A DNA stretch of 64,000 bases from an uncultured Bacteroidales bacterium (GCA_937906165.1 CALCYA010000096.1:1-64000), one strand, 5' to 3'. Shown: positions 54,504 to 62,335, counted from the stretch's first letter. Notes: generated by a model from the letters alone, not told the origin. Made by a program: numbers and translations.

Positions 54504-54511
54504 CAAAGGTA
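54504..54511 (-). promoter_or_regulatory. Promoter -7 box of the GT2-Wzi operon
   Basis: TACCTTTG on the minus strand, an exact TAnnTTTG, about 110 bases before the GT2 start. TTTG at 54527-54530 is only 15 bases upstream. Confidence 0.6.
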
Positions 54512-54591
54512 ATCAAAATGTTTAAACAAATGATGTCGTATATTATTTAATAATGCGAGACAAGATGATTTTGTTTAAATAAATGTTTAAT

Positions 54592-54830
54592 GGGGTAACG
54601 ATTAAGGAATTAAAGATTAAGGGCGAAGGGTTACGGGGTTTTCGTTTTCAGTTTTCACCTTTCACCTTTCACCTTTCACTTTTCCGTTTGCATAGCGCTC
54701 ATTAAAGACCCTAAGCAATTGTCTCCCTGTTTTAGGGAGACGAGCAACGAAGTTGCGGAGAGGGTCACGTTACACGCTAAACGCTAATCGTTACACGTTA
54801 ATCGTTACACGTAATCGTTATTCAGGACTT
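54592..54830. repeat. Simple and dispersed repeats between the Wzi operon and the orphan gene
   Basis: Part of a ~590-base gene-free gap. It contains four 7-base units TTTCACC (54653-54680), CTCCCTGTTTTAGGGAG (a hairpin near 54722), and a run of near repeats of (A)CGTTACACG(C/T)TAA at about 54767-54822. TAACGATTAAGG at 54596 is the end motif of the modular hairpin repeats. No gene supported. Confidence 0.5.
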
Positions 54831-54957
54831 TTATTGTGTTGCGCTTTTACAAAACTGCACTCGCACGCAGTGTTAATGTTAGCCAATTTTTGTTAAGAAA
54901 ATAGGTGTAAAAGAATATTTTGGCTAAAAACACTTGCAAACCCCTACTTTGAGATTG

Positions 54958-54965
54958 TATATTTG
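54958..54965 (+). promoter_or_regulatory. Promoter of the orphan gene at 54985
   Basis: TATATTTG (exact TAnnTTTG) with CTTG (3 of 4 to TTTG) at 54933-54936, 21 bases upstream. The start ATG at 54985 is 20 bases downstream, so the leader is short. Confidence 0.6.
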
Positions 54966-54984
54966 GCGAAAAAATCAAACCACT

Positions 54985-55617
54985 ATGAAAAACAACAAGA
55001 CTGCTGTCAACAATTTGAAAGCATTGGAGAAAGAAGAAAAAGTTACTAATGATGGGCTGTACAGTTCGTTGGGTATCACAGGCAATATTGCAGAGAAGGC
55101 AACACTTGCGGTTCTGGCCGACAGTCACAATTCCTTGGCGCGTAATGTTGGAATACCGTGTGAACTTGAGATAACTGCCATTACTCCATACCCCGCGGTT
55201 ACCGATGAGTACGGAGTGCGTTGCAAGGGCTTTGGCGGTTATCGCGTGCCGTTGGAACCATTGGCCAAAGGTTTTTACAAGGTGAGGTTCCGTGGCAAGG
55301 GCAATGGCAAGAACGTGGTGTGCGGTTATATTGTCAACAGTCAAGGATATGTTGAGTCTGTCGCGACCGTGTGTGACGGGGATGGTTTTGCAACCTTGCC
55401 TTTGACCCCTGACTCACATGCGCTCTATGCAAGCGTGCCCACCAGGAGAAGCAAGCCTGCTTGGGGCAGGATTACCGTTGAACTCATGCCACACGGCTTG
55501 CGTCAGGCTGTAGAGTGCTACATGTATAACATTATAATGTGTGTAAAGGAGATTGCACGAGATGTCGAGAGGCTCAAACGGAATAACAACCGCAGAACAA
55601 AAAGAATGCTGAACTGA
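54985..55617 (+). CDS. Unrecognised conserved-looking protein
   Basis: A 210-residue cytoplasmic protein that I cannot assign. Features: a charged N-terminus (MKNNKTAVNNLKALEKEEKV), a segment LADSHNSLARNVGIPCELEITA, a Gly-rich beta part (GVRCKGFGGYRVPLEPLAKG, FYKVRFRGKGNGKNVVCGYIV), and a helical basic tail (EIARDVERLKRNNNRRTKRM). There is no signal peptide or membrane span; the tail could bind nucleic acid. The upstream frame from 54934 is rejected because it crosses the promoter. It stands alone, boxed by repeats, between a capsule-type operon and the DUF3990 cassette. A phage or regulatory origin is possible. Confidence 0.6.
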   Translation: MKNNKTAVNNLKALEKEEKVTNDGLYSSLGITGNIAEKATLAVLADSHNSLARNVGIPCELEITAITPYPAVTDEYGVRCKGFGGYRVPLEPLAKGFYKVRFRGKGNGKNVVCGYIVNSQGYVESVATVCDGDGFATLPLTPDSHALYASVPTRRSKPAWGRITVELMPHGLRQAVECYMYNIIMCVKEIARDVERLKRNNNRRTKRMLN

Positions 55618-55621
55618 TAAT

Positions 55622-55737
55622 AAACGATTAACGTTTAAGGCTACGGGTAAGCCATTTGGCTTGAGTTTGCTTCCGCTCGCTGTAAGAGCTCAAGCAAGCT
55701 TGGCTCTTACTCACTCACCCGCAGCCTTAATCGTTAA
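55622..55737 (+). repeat. Modular hairpin repeat, copy B
   Basis: Plus-strand copy with CTTCCGCTCGCTGT, a central hairpin GTAAGAGC...GCTCTTAC (55682-55710) and a CACCCGCAGCCTTAATCGTTA end. The stretch before it (55622-55650) is an imperfect inverse of the end motif, so the whole unit is an inverted repeat. Confidence 0.65.
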
Positions 55738-55752
55738 CTCCACTGCGTGGAA

Positions 55753-55956
55753 TTATTGATCTATGATTTCATTCAAGATGTTCTCTAAGATATATTCATC
55801 ACTCATTAATTGGATGCCGGAGTTTGGGTCGGAAAGTAGCTGATATGTCTTGGTTGAATAGAAAATATTCAAGGCGCGTTCTTCGTCTATTTCAAGCCTG
55901 TCGGCAAGCATCATGATGATGTGGCTTTTTTTGCGCCACAATACCGAATCTCTCAT
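55753..55956 (-). CDS. DUF3791 protein (second copy)
   Basis: A 67-residue helical protein, third gene of the cassette. It has the DUF3791 pattern: a helix with MMLADRLEIDEERALNIFY, then STKTYQLLSDPNSGIQLMSD and a closing helix EYILENILNEI. It begins 15 bases after the DUF3990 stop. In Bacteroidetes and Firmicutes, DUF3791 proteins commonly sit beside DUF3990 genes and are the likely neutralising partner; that role is inferred. Confidence 0.75.
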   Translation of the reverse strand: MRDSVLWRKKSHIIMMLADRLEIDEERALNIFYSTKTYQLLSDPNSGIQLMSDEYILENILNEIIDQ

Positions 55957-55971
55957 AATCAGTTTCTGTAT

Positions 55972-56466
55972 TTATAACATTATGCTATCAACAAATGACA
56001 AATATTTGTCTATAACCTCCTGGTTGAGTATGCAGATTTGATGATTCACTTTTTTGTAACGTAATTGACCTAAAGCTTGTTCAGCTGTTATAATACCCTT
56101 TTCATAATCTTCTACAGTATCGATTACATTGTCATTGGCAACACCACCTTCTACCACATCAAAGATTGATGAAACGTCTTTACCTTTTCTGCAATTTACA
56201 ACATAATCCAGCCATTCGATATTATATTCATTGAATATTTTGAACTTTACATTATTCTCAACGGCATTGTCATAGTCAAAATTGTAGATATTGACAATAG
56301 CTCTTGTTTCACGTCCTTTTCTGCTTGCAATGATTGTTGCCCAATCTCTTGCTTGAGATTCAATTTGTGTCAAATAAAAGCCTGGGCCAAAATCAAGATT
56401 CTTTCTTCCAACTTTTGCCAGAGGCTTAGGTATTGATAAATATGTACCGTGGTATAGTGTAATCAT
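55972..56466 (-). CDS. DUF3990 protein, putative ADP-ribosyltransferase toxin
   Basis: A 164-residue protein with the DUF3990 layout: ITLYHGTYLS (the His of an ADP-ribosyltransferase-like core) at residues 2-11, DFGPGFYLTQIESQARDWA (the Tyr motif) at about 25-43, then IFDVVEGGVANDN at about 103-115 and NHQICILNQEVIDKYL near the C-terminus. DUF3990 has been linked to the ART fold; the third residue of the H-Y-E triad is not clearly Glu here (Gln in HQI occupies the likely place), so activity needs proof. The ATG at 56466 overlaps the stop of the upstream DUF3791 gene as ATGA. Flanked by DUF3791 genes, it looks like the toxin of a toxin-antitoxin set. Confidence 0.78.
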   Translation of the reverse strand: MITLYHGTYLSIPKPLAKVGRKNLDFGPGFYLTQIESQARDWATIIASRKGRETRAIVNIYNFDYDNAVENNVKFKIFNEYNIEWLDYVVNCRKGKDVSSIFDVVEGGVANDNVIDTVEDYEKGIITAEQALGQLRYKKVNHQICILNQEVIDKYLSFVDSIML

Positions 56467-56708
56467 ACTGCTTGCTCCTTTCTTTCTTTCTCCCAATTTT
56501 CAAGGGTTTCAATAGTATCGTCTATTACCCAATCCAGACTTTGAGTGTGCAATAGTTCATAATGTTTCAATAGGCGAGAATGAATAATGTCCTGTTTGCT
56601 TAGTCTTCTGTACATTTCTTGCCCGGATATGTTCAGTTTTCTCGCGCTACCCTCAATAGCCATAACAGTGAAATGTATTCTCCTGTATTTCTCGTCCTTG
56701 TCATTCAT
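56463..56708 (-). CDS. DUF3791 protein (first copy)
   Basis: An 81-residue protein and first gene of the cassette. It fits DUF3791 well: FTVMAIEGSARKLNISGQEM, YRRLSKQDIIHSRLLKHYEL, LHTQSLDWVIDDTIETLENW, all helical. It is translationally coupled to DUF3990 and only distantly similar to the second DUF3791 protein. A possible -7 element (TATCTTAG) lies 20 bases upstream. Antitoxin-first order with overlap is the usual pattern for type II toxin-antitoxin operons. Confidence 0.78.
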   Translation of the reverse strand: MNDKDEKYRRIHFTVMAIEGSARKLNISGQEMYRRLSKQDIIHSRLLKHYELLHTQSLDWVIDDTIETLENWEKERKEQAV

Positions 56709-56727
56709 GTCTTTTTGATTTTCTCCG

Positions 56728-56735
56728 CTAAGATA
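56728..56735 (-). promoter_or_regulatory. Possible -7 box of the DUF3791-DUF3990 cassette
   Basis: TATCTTAG on the minus strand matches TAnnTTTG at 7 of 8 positions, 20 bases before the first DUF3791 gene. Confidence 0.4.
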
Positions 56736-56800
56736 ATTAAATGACAGTAAATGGCAATATCATATCATTAATTTTTGATTTTTGATTTCACCTTACATAA

Positions 56801-56992
56801 GATTCAACTCCGTTGAATCTGCTCCCGCTCGCTGTATAACATCAAACAAGTTTGTGTTATGCTCGCTTAATTGAGAAATTCGTTTACCCGCAGCCTTAAT
56901 CGTTAAGCCCTTGGGCTTGAGCCTGCTTCCGCTCGCTGTAAGAGCTCAAGCAAGCTTGGCTCTTACTTGCTTACCCACAGCCTTAATCGTTA
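56801..56992 (+). repeat. Modular hairpin repeats, copies C1 and C2 in tandem
   Basis: C1 (56801-56904) has CTCCCGCTCGCTGT, the palindrome ATAACATC...TGTTAT, and TTTACCCGCAGCCTTAATCGTTA. C2 (56905-56992) has GCCCTTGGGCTTGAGCCTGC, TTCCGCTCGCTGT, the hairpin GTAAGAGC...GCTCTTAC and TTACCCACAGCCTTAATCGTTA. The flanks are shared with copies A and B. C2 has the same centre as B; A and C1 have different ones. Confidence 0.7.
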
Positions 56993-57066
56993 TCCCCTTC
57001 ACCTCTCACCCATAACCCTTTTTATCAAAATGTCAATACAGCAACCTTGTTCCTTCTTGTGTGACA

Positions 57067-57074
57067 TACCTTTG
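57067..57074 (+). promoter_or_regulatory. Promoter -7 box of the SGNH hydrolase gene
   Basis: TACCTTTG, an exact TAnnTTTG. The predicted start near 57081 gives a leader of about 137 bases. Confidence 0.65.
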
Positions 57075-57097
57075 TAATGTTTTCTTCATAATGTTTT

Positions 57098-57160
57098 CAG
57101 GTGCCGCCTTTTTCAAAATGCTGTATGCAAAGTTGTGTTTATATGGCGGCACCTGTTTTT
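57098..57160 (+). promoter_or_regulatory. Attenuator-like hairpin in the SGNH gene leader
   Basis: An 11-bp perfect GC-rich stem (CAGGTGCCGCC, 57098-57108, with GGCGGCACCTG, 57145-57155) encloses a 36-base loop and is followed by TTTTT. It lies between the -7 box and the ATG at 57218, so it could stop transcription before the gene unless an antiterminator acts. Alternatively it ends an unseen small RNA. Confidence 0.5.
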
Positions 57161-57217
57161 GACGGAATGAGTTAAATACATTATAATCTATTACAAAACC
57201 ATTTAAATCAAATCCCT

Positions 57218-59488
57218 ATGTTGGAGGAAAATAAATTCAGTTACCGTGCGTTGCTTCATGGCAAGGATGCAGAATGGTACTTTGCCCGTGGGCTTGACGA
57301 CATTACAGCTGCGGGCAGTTATGAGGTGCGACTTTTCCATAACGATATGGAATCATTGGGTATAACAACCGGTGATTGTGACAAGGAGCATTATGTTGTT
57401 GCGCATCTTTTTGTAAGCGAGAGTGCTGCAACCGGCAGGCAGCAGGCGTTGCGTGTAGTGGGCCAGACCCTGTTGCTCACCATTTGCGCAACAAATGCTG
57501 TCAAGGCCTTTACCCGTACTTGTGAAATAACCCTCAAAGGCGCTTCCTGGGGTAGTTGGGTTGACTTGGGTGCTGCTTCAACAACCGATATCCAGGATGG
57601 CTCCATCACAGCACAGAAACTGAGTACAGATGTAAGGGGAAAATTGGACAGGGTTACAGAGGTGGATGAGATAAAGAAAAACGCCCTTCATACAGAAAGC
57701 GTTCACATAGTCTCTGCTATAGACGAAGTAAGTATTGGTGGCAGAAGCATTAATGGAGAGGCGGTTGTGGATATACCAATCCCCGTGGCTACCATCAGGA
57801 ATGCTGGAGTGATGAGTGCGGAGGATAAGGCGTCATTGATGGACATTGACAAAAATTTTAATGGTGGTGTTATAGATATAGCCACATTGGGTTATACTGC
57901 TAATACTTACTATAATACTGCCGGTGAAATAAGAAGTCAAGCAGGGTTCTTTACATCTGAAGTTATTCCTATAACGAGAGGAACTATTGTTCGACTAACA
58001 ACAAACTCTACAACATTAGTGTCTTTAATATCACTTACAACTAAAGACGGGATATTCGTTGGTTGTGTTGTAAGTGGAAAAAACGGTGTCAATACATATG
58101 AATGGACTGCGCCAATAGACTGTTATATAAGGATATCTGTTGTTTCAAAAAACGGCACTATAGAATTGCCCGGTCACAAAACTGTAGTTTGCGACACTGT
58201 AATGGATGTCTACGGAAAGCAATTGGACATCAGAGGTTTCTATGGCATAGTTCAAGGTGCGTTTAGGACGGATGGAATAGTATCCTATATGGACTCATTC
58301 TCTCACTCTAATCCTGTACCAGTTAAGCAAGGCGATGTAATAAGAATATCTAATGCTGTTGTTACCGATATCATATCTTTAATTACAAAAGTAAATGAGA
58401 GCGGCGAATATGTAACAACACTTATGTGTGGTGTTACAAATGTTAAGGATTACGAATACGAAGTTATTACGGATGGGTACGTTTCAATATCAATGTCACG
58501 CGCCTCTTTTAAGGAGAATTCGGCGATAATAATATCGAGTGGCATAATACAGGATATTGATAGAATCGAGAGAATCTCAGGAAGTCCGTGGAAAGGGAGA
58601 CGCATTATGGCTATTGGTGACAGTCTTACTGCAAGCACTAAGGATACTAATTGGCAATATGTAGTAGGAGATATGCTTGGTTGCAATATAAGGACTCATG
58701 CTAAAGGTGGTATTGGTCTTATAGCGATGGTTGATGGCGATGGCACTGAAAAACCAGAGGCGGACCCTGACAATTTCGGAGTGTCTAATATATATCGCCT
58801 TGAGGCATCGGATGTGGTTGACGTGGACTTGATACTTTTATTTGGTGCCTTTAATGAATACCGAAGAGCGAGAGATGAGTATGGAAATGCAGAAGATATG
58901 TATCCCGACCAAAATACATATCTCGGCAGGTTACGTTATGTGGCAAAAAGGCTTGTAGATACAGTGCTGCAAGGCAATCCTAAATGCAAAATTGCATTCG
59001 TGGAACCATACTGCTTTGGCGGTGGAAGTTACTGCGATGCTACAGGCTACGATGTTGGCGTTGAGATGGCAAAGGGGTTGCAAACAGTCGCAAATGAGTT
59101 CTGCTTTCCTTGTATACCTCTTTTAAGAAATTCTCAGATAGCAAGGTATAATTGGGATTTATACTGCGCTGGAGGCGGCACTGAAAATACAACATATCTA
59201 CCGTATGACGAATCAATTCCTTACGGAACACCGAGCATATTCCCCTCTGCAGATTTGTTGCCATCTACGGCTGTTGAGAATATCATCGCCCTGGTAGCAG
59301 CGGAGAATATTTACGGGTATACTTACGCGCAGTTCATAGGAGGCTCGTGGAGCTTGGGCCATTACCCAGGCGGTTCTACGGAATACTCATCACCCTATAT
59401 TTATCTGTGGAAAGATTTTATTCATCTCAATGCAAATGGTCAGACAAGAATTGCAGAGTATATTGCAAGACAGGTAAATACGTTATAA
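57218..59488 (+). CDS. SGNH/GDSL hydrolase with phage-tail-fibre-like N-terminus
   Basis: A 756-residue protein with no signal peptide. Residues 1-115 resemble a phage base-plate/upper-fibre attachment region; 125-215 has linker motifs common in tail fibres (DGSITAQKLSTDVRGKLD, IRNAGVMSAEDKASLMDID). Two similar beta domains of about 100 residues follow (GFFTSEVIPITRGTIVRLTT and SFSHSNPVPVKQGDVIRISN are equivalent positions). The C-terminal SGNH esterase (about 455-756) has GDSLT with Ser at 469, LFGAFNE (block III-like), and DFIHLNANG with Asp 733 and His 736. It could deacylate surface polysaccharide. It sits alone behind an attenuator-like leader and near no other phage structural gene. Confidence 0.78.
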   Translation: MLEENKFSYRALLHGKDAEWYFARGLDDITAAGSYEVRLFHNDMESLGITTGDCDKEHYVVAHLFVSESAATGRQQALRVVGQTLLLTICATNAVKAFTRTCEITLKGASWGSWVDLGAASTTDIQDGSITAQKLSTDVRGKLDRVTEVDEIKKNALHTESVHIVSAIDEVSIGGRSINGEAVVDIPIPVATIRNAGVMSAEDKASLMDIDKNFNGGVIDIATLGYTANTYYNTAGEIRSQAGFFTSEVIPITRGTIVRLTTNSTTLVSLISLTTKDGIFVGCVVSGKNGVNTYEWTAPIDCYIRISVVSKNGTIELPGHKTVVCDTVMDVYGKQLDIRGFYGIVQGAFRTDGIVSYMDSFSHSNPVPVKQGDVIRISNAVVTDIISLITKVNESGEYVTTLMCGVTNVKDYEYEVITDGYVSISMSRASFKENSAIIISSGIIQDIDRIERISGSPWKGRRIMAIGDSLTASTKDTNWQYVVGDMLGCNIRTHAKGGIGLIAMVDGDGTEKPEADPDNFGVSNIYRLEASDVVDVDLILLFGAFNEYRRARDEYGNAEDMYPDQNTYLGRLRYVAKRLVDTVLQGNPKCKIAFVEPYCFGGGSYCDATGYDVGVEMAKGLQTVANEFCFPCIPLLRNSQIARYNWDLYCAGGGTENTTYLPYDESIPYGTPSIFPSADLLPSTAVENIIALVAAENIYGYTYAQFIGGSWSLGHYPGGSTEYSSPYIYLWKDFIHLNANGQTRIAEYIARQVNTL

Positions 59489-59517
59489 GTATACTATATG
59501 ATTATTGGTATAGACTC

Positions 59518-59567
59518 TATAACATTATTATGGCGAGCCTAGTTTGAGTAGCTATAATAATGTTATA
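59518..59567. terminator. Long AT-rich inverted repeat between convergent genes
   Basis: Perfect 14-base arms (TATAACATTATTAT at 59518-59531, complement at 59554-59567) enclose a 22-base loop. The right arm runs over the stop codon of the minus-strand GT2. It would end transcription from both sides, or mark an insertion scar. Confidence 0.55.
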
Positions 59568-60465
59568 ACTGTAAGTTATAATGTTGTTTTAGGTGTTCCT
59601 TAATTTTCTCCTTGTCATTGCCACAGGCTTTCTTTATTTCAAAAACGATAGTGTCGACCAATGTTCGATACCAGAAACCTTGCATAAAATCCCAGATAAA
59701 ACCCTCTTTACCGTCAAGAAAACCTAGTTTTAAAATATAACGGTAGCAAAAATAAAAGAATGAACGCCAGAAAATCTTCATCTTGGCATATTTCTCTTTC
59801 TGTTTCCTTTTTGCAACAACCTCTTCGCAATATGAATTGTCTTTGCTTTCGTTCCCAGTGATGTGGAACTCTGCATCCAGTAGCAATGCGGCCTCGCGCG
59901 CTGCATATCTATTATGTTTGTCAACGAATTGAGTAATGCTTATCATGCTTGCATCGTAGAAAGGGTGTTTGAATGTCGTAGTCTTGCCTCCGTCTGCGAT
60001 GACTAAATGTTCGTCCATAATACGCTTTTCATAGCGTGCCTTTCCATTGCGGAATAGTCGAATCATCTTTATACCATTTGCAATGCCGTGCTTTAATTCA
60101 CGTCCCATAAACACTCTACCAAGCGGCAGTACAACTGCGTACACGTCATTGGGTAAGGTTGGCAGTCTACGCTGCATCTCTTCAATTAGTTCCTTAGAAC
60201 AGTATTCATCAGCATCAAGGCGCAGAACCCATTCTGTCTTGATGTCTATGTTATCCAATGCCCAGTTGAACTGTGCAGCCTGGTTCCCCGGCCACTTGTG
60301 TGGAATTACTTTTGCCCCCATTGACTTTGCTATTGTTGCAGTATTGTCAGTGGATAGGCTGTCAATAACATATATCTCCTTTGCAAACTCCTTTACATTA
60401 TCTATGCAACGGCGTATATGCAGTTCCTCATTGAAGGTCAGTATTATAACAGAAATGTCTAGCAT
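59563..60465 (-). CDS. Glycosyltransferase family 2, WaaE/KdtX-like
   Basis: A 300-residue GT-A transferase. LDISVIILTFNEELHIRRCI, VIDSLSTDNTATIA and RLDADEYCSKEL (the DxD motif) define the donor site; the middle KHGIANGIKMIRLFRNGKARY and the C-terminal helix FIWDFMQGFWYRTLVD are seen in lipopolysaccharide-core type GT2 such as WaaE. The ATG at 60465 overlaps the stop of the preceding deacetylase gene, so it is coupled. It closes the minus-strand polysaccharide cluster. Confidence 0.86.
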   Translation of the reverse strand: MLDISVIILTFNEELHIRRCIDNVKEFAKEIYVIDSLSTDNTATIAKSMGAKVIPHKWPGNQAAQFNWALDNIDIKTEWVLRLDADEYCSKELIEEMQRRLPTLPNDVYAVVLPLGRVFMGRELKHGIANGIKMIRLFRNGKARYEKRIMDEHLVIADGGKTTTFKHPFYDASMISITQFVDKHNRYAAREAALLLDAEFHITGNESKDNSYCEEVVAKRKQKEKYAKMKIFWRSFFYFCYRYILKLGFLDGKEGFIWDFMQGFWYRTLVDTIVFEIKKACGNDKEKIKEHLKQHYNLQL

Positions 60466-61235
60466 ATCTCGTTCCAATTTATGATTTTGTGTTTGGTGTT
60501 CTTAAGTTTTGTCGCAAAGTCATGAATGTCGTTGAATTCATTTTTTCTCCAATCCTCGGTGTAGCCTGGATGAACGCCTACTTCTATGGTTTTTTCATCA
60601 CCTAACTTTGCAATCTGTTCAATAATGCTGTCGGCCCAATTTGTATCAAAACTGTTAGCAGCCATATAAAAGTAATCAGTAGACTTGTGGTTACGGCGTA
60701 TATATGCACTAAACATGCTGTTTAGTATTCCGATTATGCCACGGTTTGAATCTTTCACGAAAATGTTTTGCACACCACGCACTCTTTCAATTTCGCAGGT
60801 TTTTGCAGCCTTTTTAACAGCAAGCAGAAATGAAGGAAATTTGTGCAAGTGACCGTGTGAGTCCAAATGTGAAACCTTTATGCCGGCCTCGGTGAGGACT
60901 TTTATCTGCGCAATGGTCTCCTTTATAATATCTTTTTGCTTCAATCTCAGGAGTAGTGCCTTTTTTCTTGTGCTGTTTGATTCAATGAATGTGCCATCTT
61001 CACCAAGCAAACTCCAGCAATCATTGCATACAGGTTGCAAGCCGTCTACGTATGTAAGGTGTACACCCCAACTGAACTCCGGGTGTTTTTTAGCATATTC
61101 AATAGCCATTTTCGAAGCCTCGCAATTTACCATAATTGTAGCAGAGGTCAATGCTCTACGTTCAAAACATTCAATGGTTGCTTGGGTGGTCTCTTCGTTG
61201 AAACCAAAATCATCTGCGTGTAATATAATTTTCAT
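60459..61235 (-). CDS. ChbG/HpnK (YdjC)-family carbohydrate deacetylase
   Basis: A 258-residue metal-dependent hydrolase. KIILHADDFGFNEETTQATI (Asp pair), WGVHLTY, HLDSHGHLHKFPS and VGVHPGYTED contain the metal ligands and catalytic Asp/His of the family, which removes acetyl groups from chitobiose or from hopanoid sugar intermediates. In this cluster it may deacetylate a lipid-linked sugar or a precursor. Its stop overlaps the following GT2 start by 7 bases. Confidence 0.87.
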   Translation of the reverse strand: MKIILHADDFGFNEETTQATIECFERRALTSATIMVNCEASKMAIEYAKKHPEFSWGVHLTYVDGLQPVCNDCWSLLGEDGTFIESNSTRKKALLLRLKQKDIIKETIAQIKVLTEAGIKVSHLDSHGHLHKFPSFLLAVKKAAKTCEIERVRGVQNIFVKDSNRGIIGILNSMFSAYIRRNHKSTDYFYMAANSFDTNWADSIIEQIAKLGDEKTIEVGVHPGYTEDWRKNEFNDIHDFATKLKNTKHKIINWNEIC

Positions 61236-61255
61236 ATATTATGGATTCTGTTTGT

Positions 61256-62332
61256 TTAAAAAAGCATATTGTCACCCGCAGCAGGTCTTATGCGCCAATT
61301 CTCTTCATCATTAATACCCTCTATTTCCCTTAATGGCGAGTTTTCTGATAGTCGAAGAACAACATTTCCTTTTCCCATAGGAACTGTACCCAAGAATAAC
61401 ATTTTCTTATATAAGGATTTGTTGAATGGTACAAATTCAACAGCATCTATGTTGCCGGGCAATGTCATTGCGAAAAGGCAAATCTTAAAGTATGATAGCT
61501 TCTTGATATCTGCTGTTTCCCATTCAATAATGGAGCGGAGTGTGACATTTTTAAAACCTCGTTGCGATGCCTGTTCGTGGAACTGGTCCTTAATAATGAA
61601 CCAAGCAATAACTTCTCCTTTTCTCTTTATATAATAAAGCTTACAGTCTTTGTTTGAGTCAAGTACCCATTTTGCCCATTCCTTATTATGATTTTCCTTG
61701 AAACGCGCTTTGTCGCCATTCCAAATTCTTTCATATTCCTGGTCAATCTCTTTCACTTCATAAATCTCATATTTCCATTGGCCATTTATCTGAGCAATGA
61801 GCTTAATGAACAATTGTTGAATGAGCAAGAAGAAATTACATATGAATGCAACTGTTTTTGCTATGAATCCTTTGCAGAACATTTCAACAACAGCTCTACT
61901 TTTTTTAAGCAACAGCAGTCTGGGCGAAAAAAACAGTTTAGCGCCCAATTTTTGCATTATATTGTATTGCATTTGGGATACTGAGCCAATAAGAATAGCA
62001 CCATTCTTGGAATGTTCCATTCTCAATTTGTGTATCTTTGAACCAATACCCTGTTTCCTATGGGTTGTATTCACGCTTAAAGTGCTACAGGTGATGCTTT
62101 CAAATTCGTTGCCGTCTATGACAAGGCTTGTGGGAAAATGAAAGCCTGATGCTATAACATCTTCATTGTCGCATACAAATATTTGGAAAACATCATTGTC
62201 ATTGTGCCTGAAGGGATTCTTCTCGAGAACCGGAATTTTTGCATCACCATCCTTCAGGTAGTTCGATACATCATTCAATTCAAATGATGATGATTCCTGG
62301 TTCGTTGTACGCTTGATATAACTCAATTCCAT
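61256..62332 (-). CDS. GNAT-fold acyltransferase
   Basis: A 358-residue protein with a GNAT domain in the first 150 residues: ITCSTLSVNTTHRKQGIGSKIHKLRMEHSK contains the acetyl-CoA R-x-x-G-x-G motif (RKQGIG). The second half (about 185-340) resembles another GNAT or FemAB-like half (YEIYEVKEIDQEYERIWN...AWFIIKDQF), so it may be a double-GNAT transferase acting on a sugar amine. A hydrophobic stretch at about 160-180 could touch the membrane. Clearly AT-rich. The substrate is not known. Confidence 0.75.
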   Translation of the reverse strand: MELSYIKRTTNQESSSFELNDVSNYLKDGDAKIPVLEKNPFRHNDNDVFQIFVCDNEDVIASGFHFPTSLVIDGNEFESITCSTLSVNTTHRKQGIGSKIHKLRMEHSKNGAILIGSVSQMQYNIMQKLGAKLFFSPRLLLLKKSRAVVEMFCKGFIAKTVAFICNFFLLIQQLFIKLIAQINGQWKYEIYEVKEIDQEYERIWNGDKARFKENHNKEWAKWVLDSNKDCKLYYIKRKGEVIAWFIIKDQFHEQASQRGFKNVTLRSIIEWETADIKKLSYFKICLFAMTLPGNIDAVEFVPFNKSLYKKMLFLGTVPMGKGNVVLRLSENSPLREIEGINDEENWRIRPAAGDNMLF

Positions 62333-62335
62333 CTG

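Noticed and set aside
49822..56992. Possible CRISPR array
   Set aside because: The repeats are few, far apart, in both orientations and palindromic, with no regular spacers and no cas genes.
57218..59488. Intact prophage around the SGNH gene
   Set aside because: No integrase, capsid, terminase, portal or tail genes are found nearby; neighbours are polysaccharide and toxin-antitoxin-like genes.
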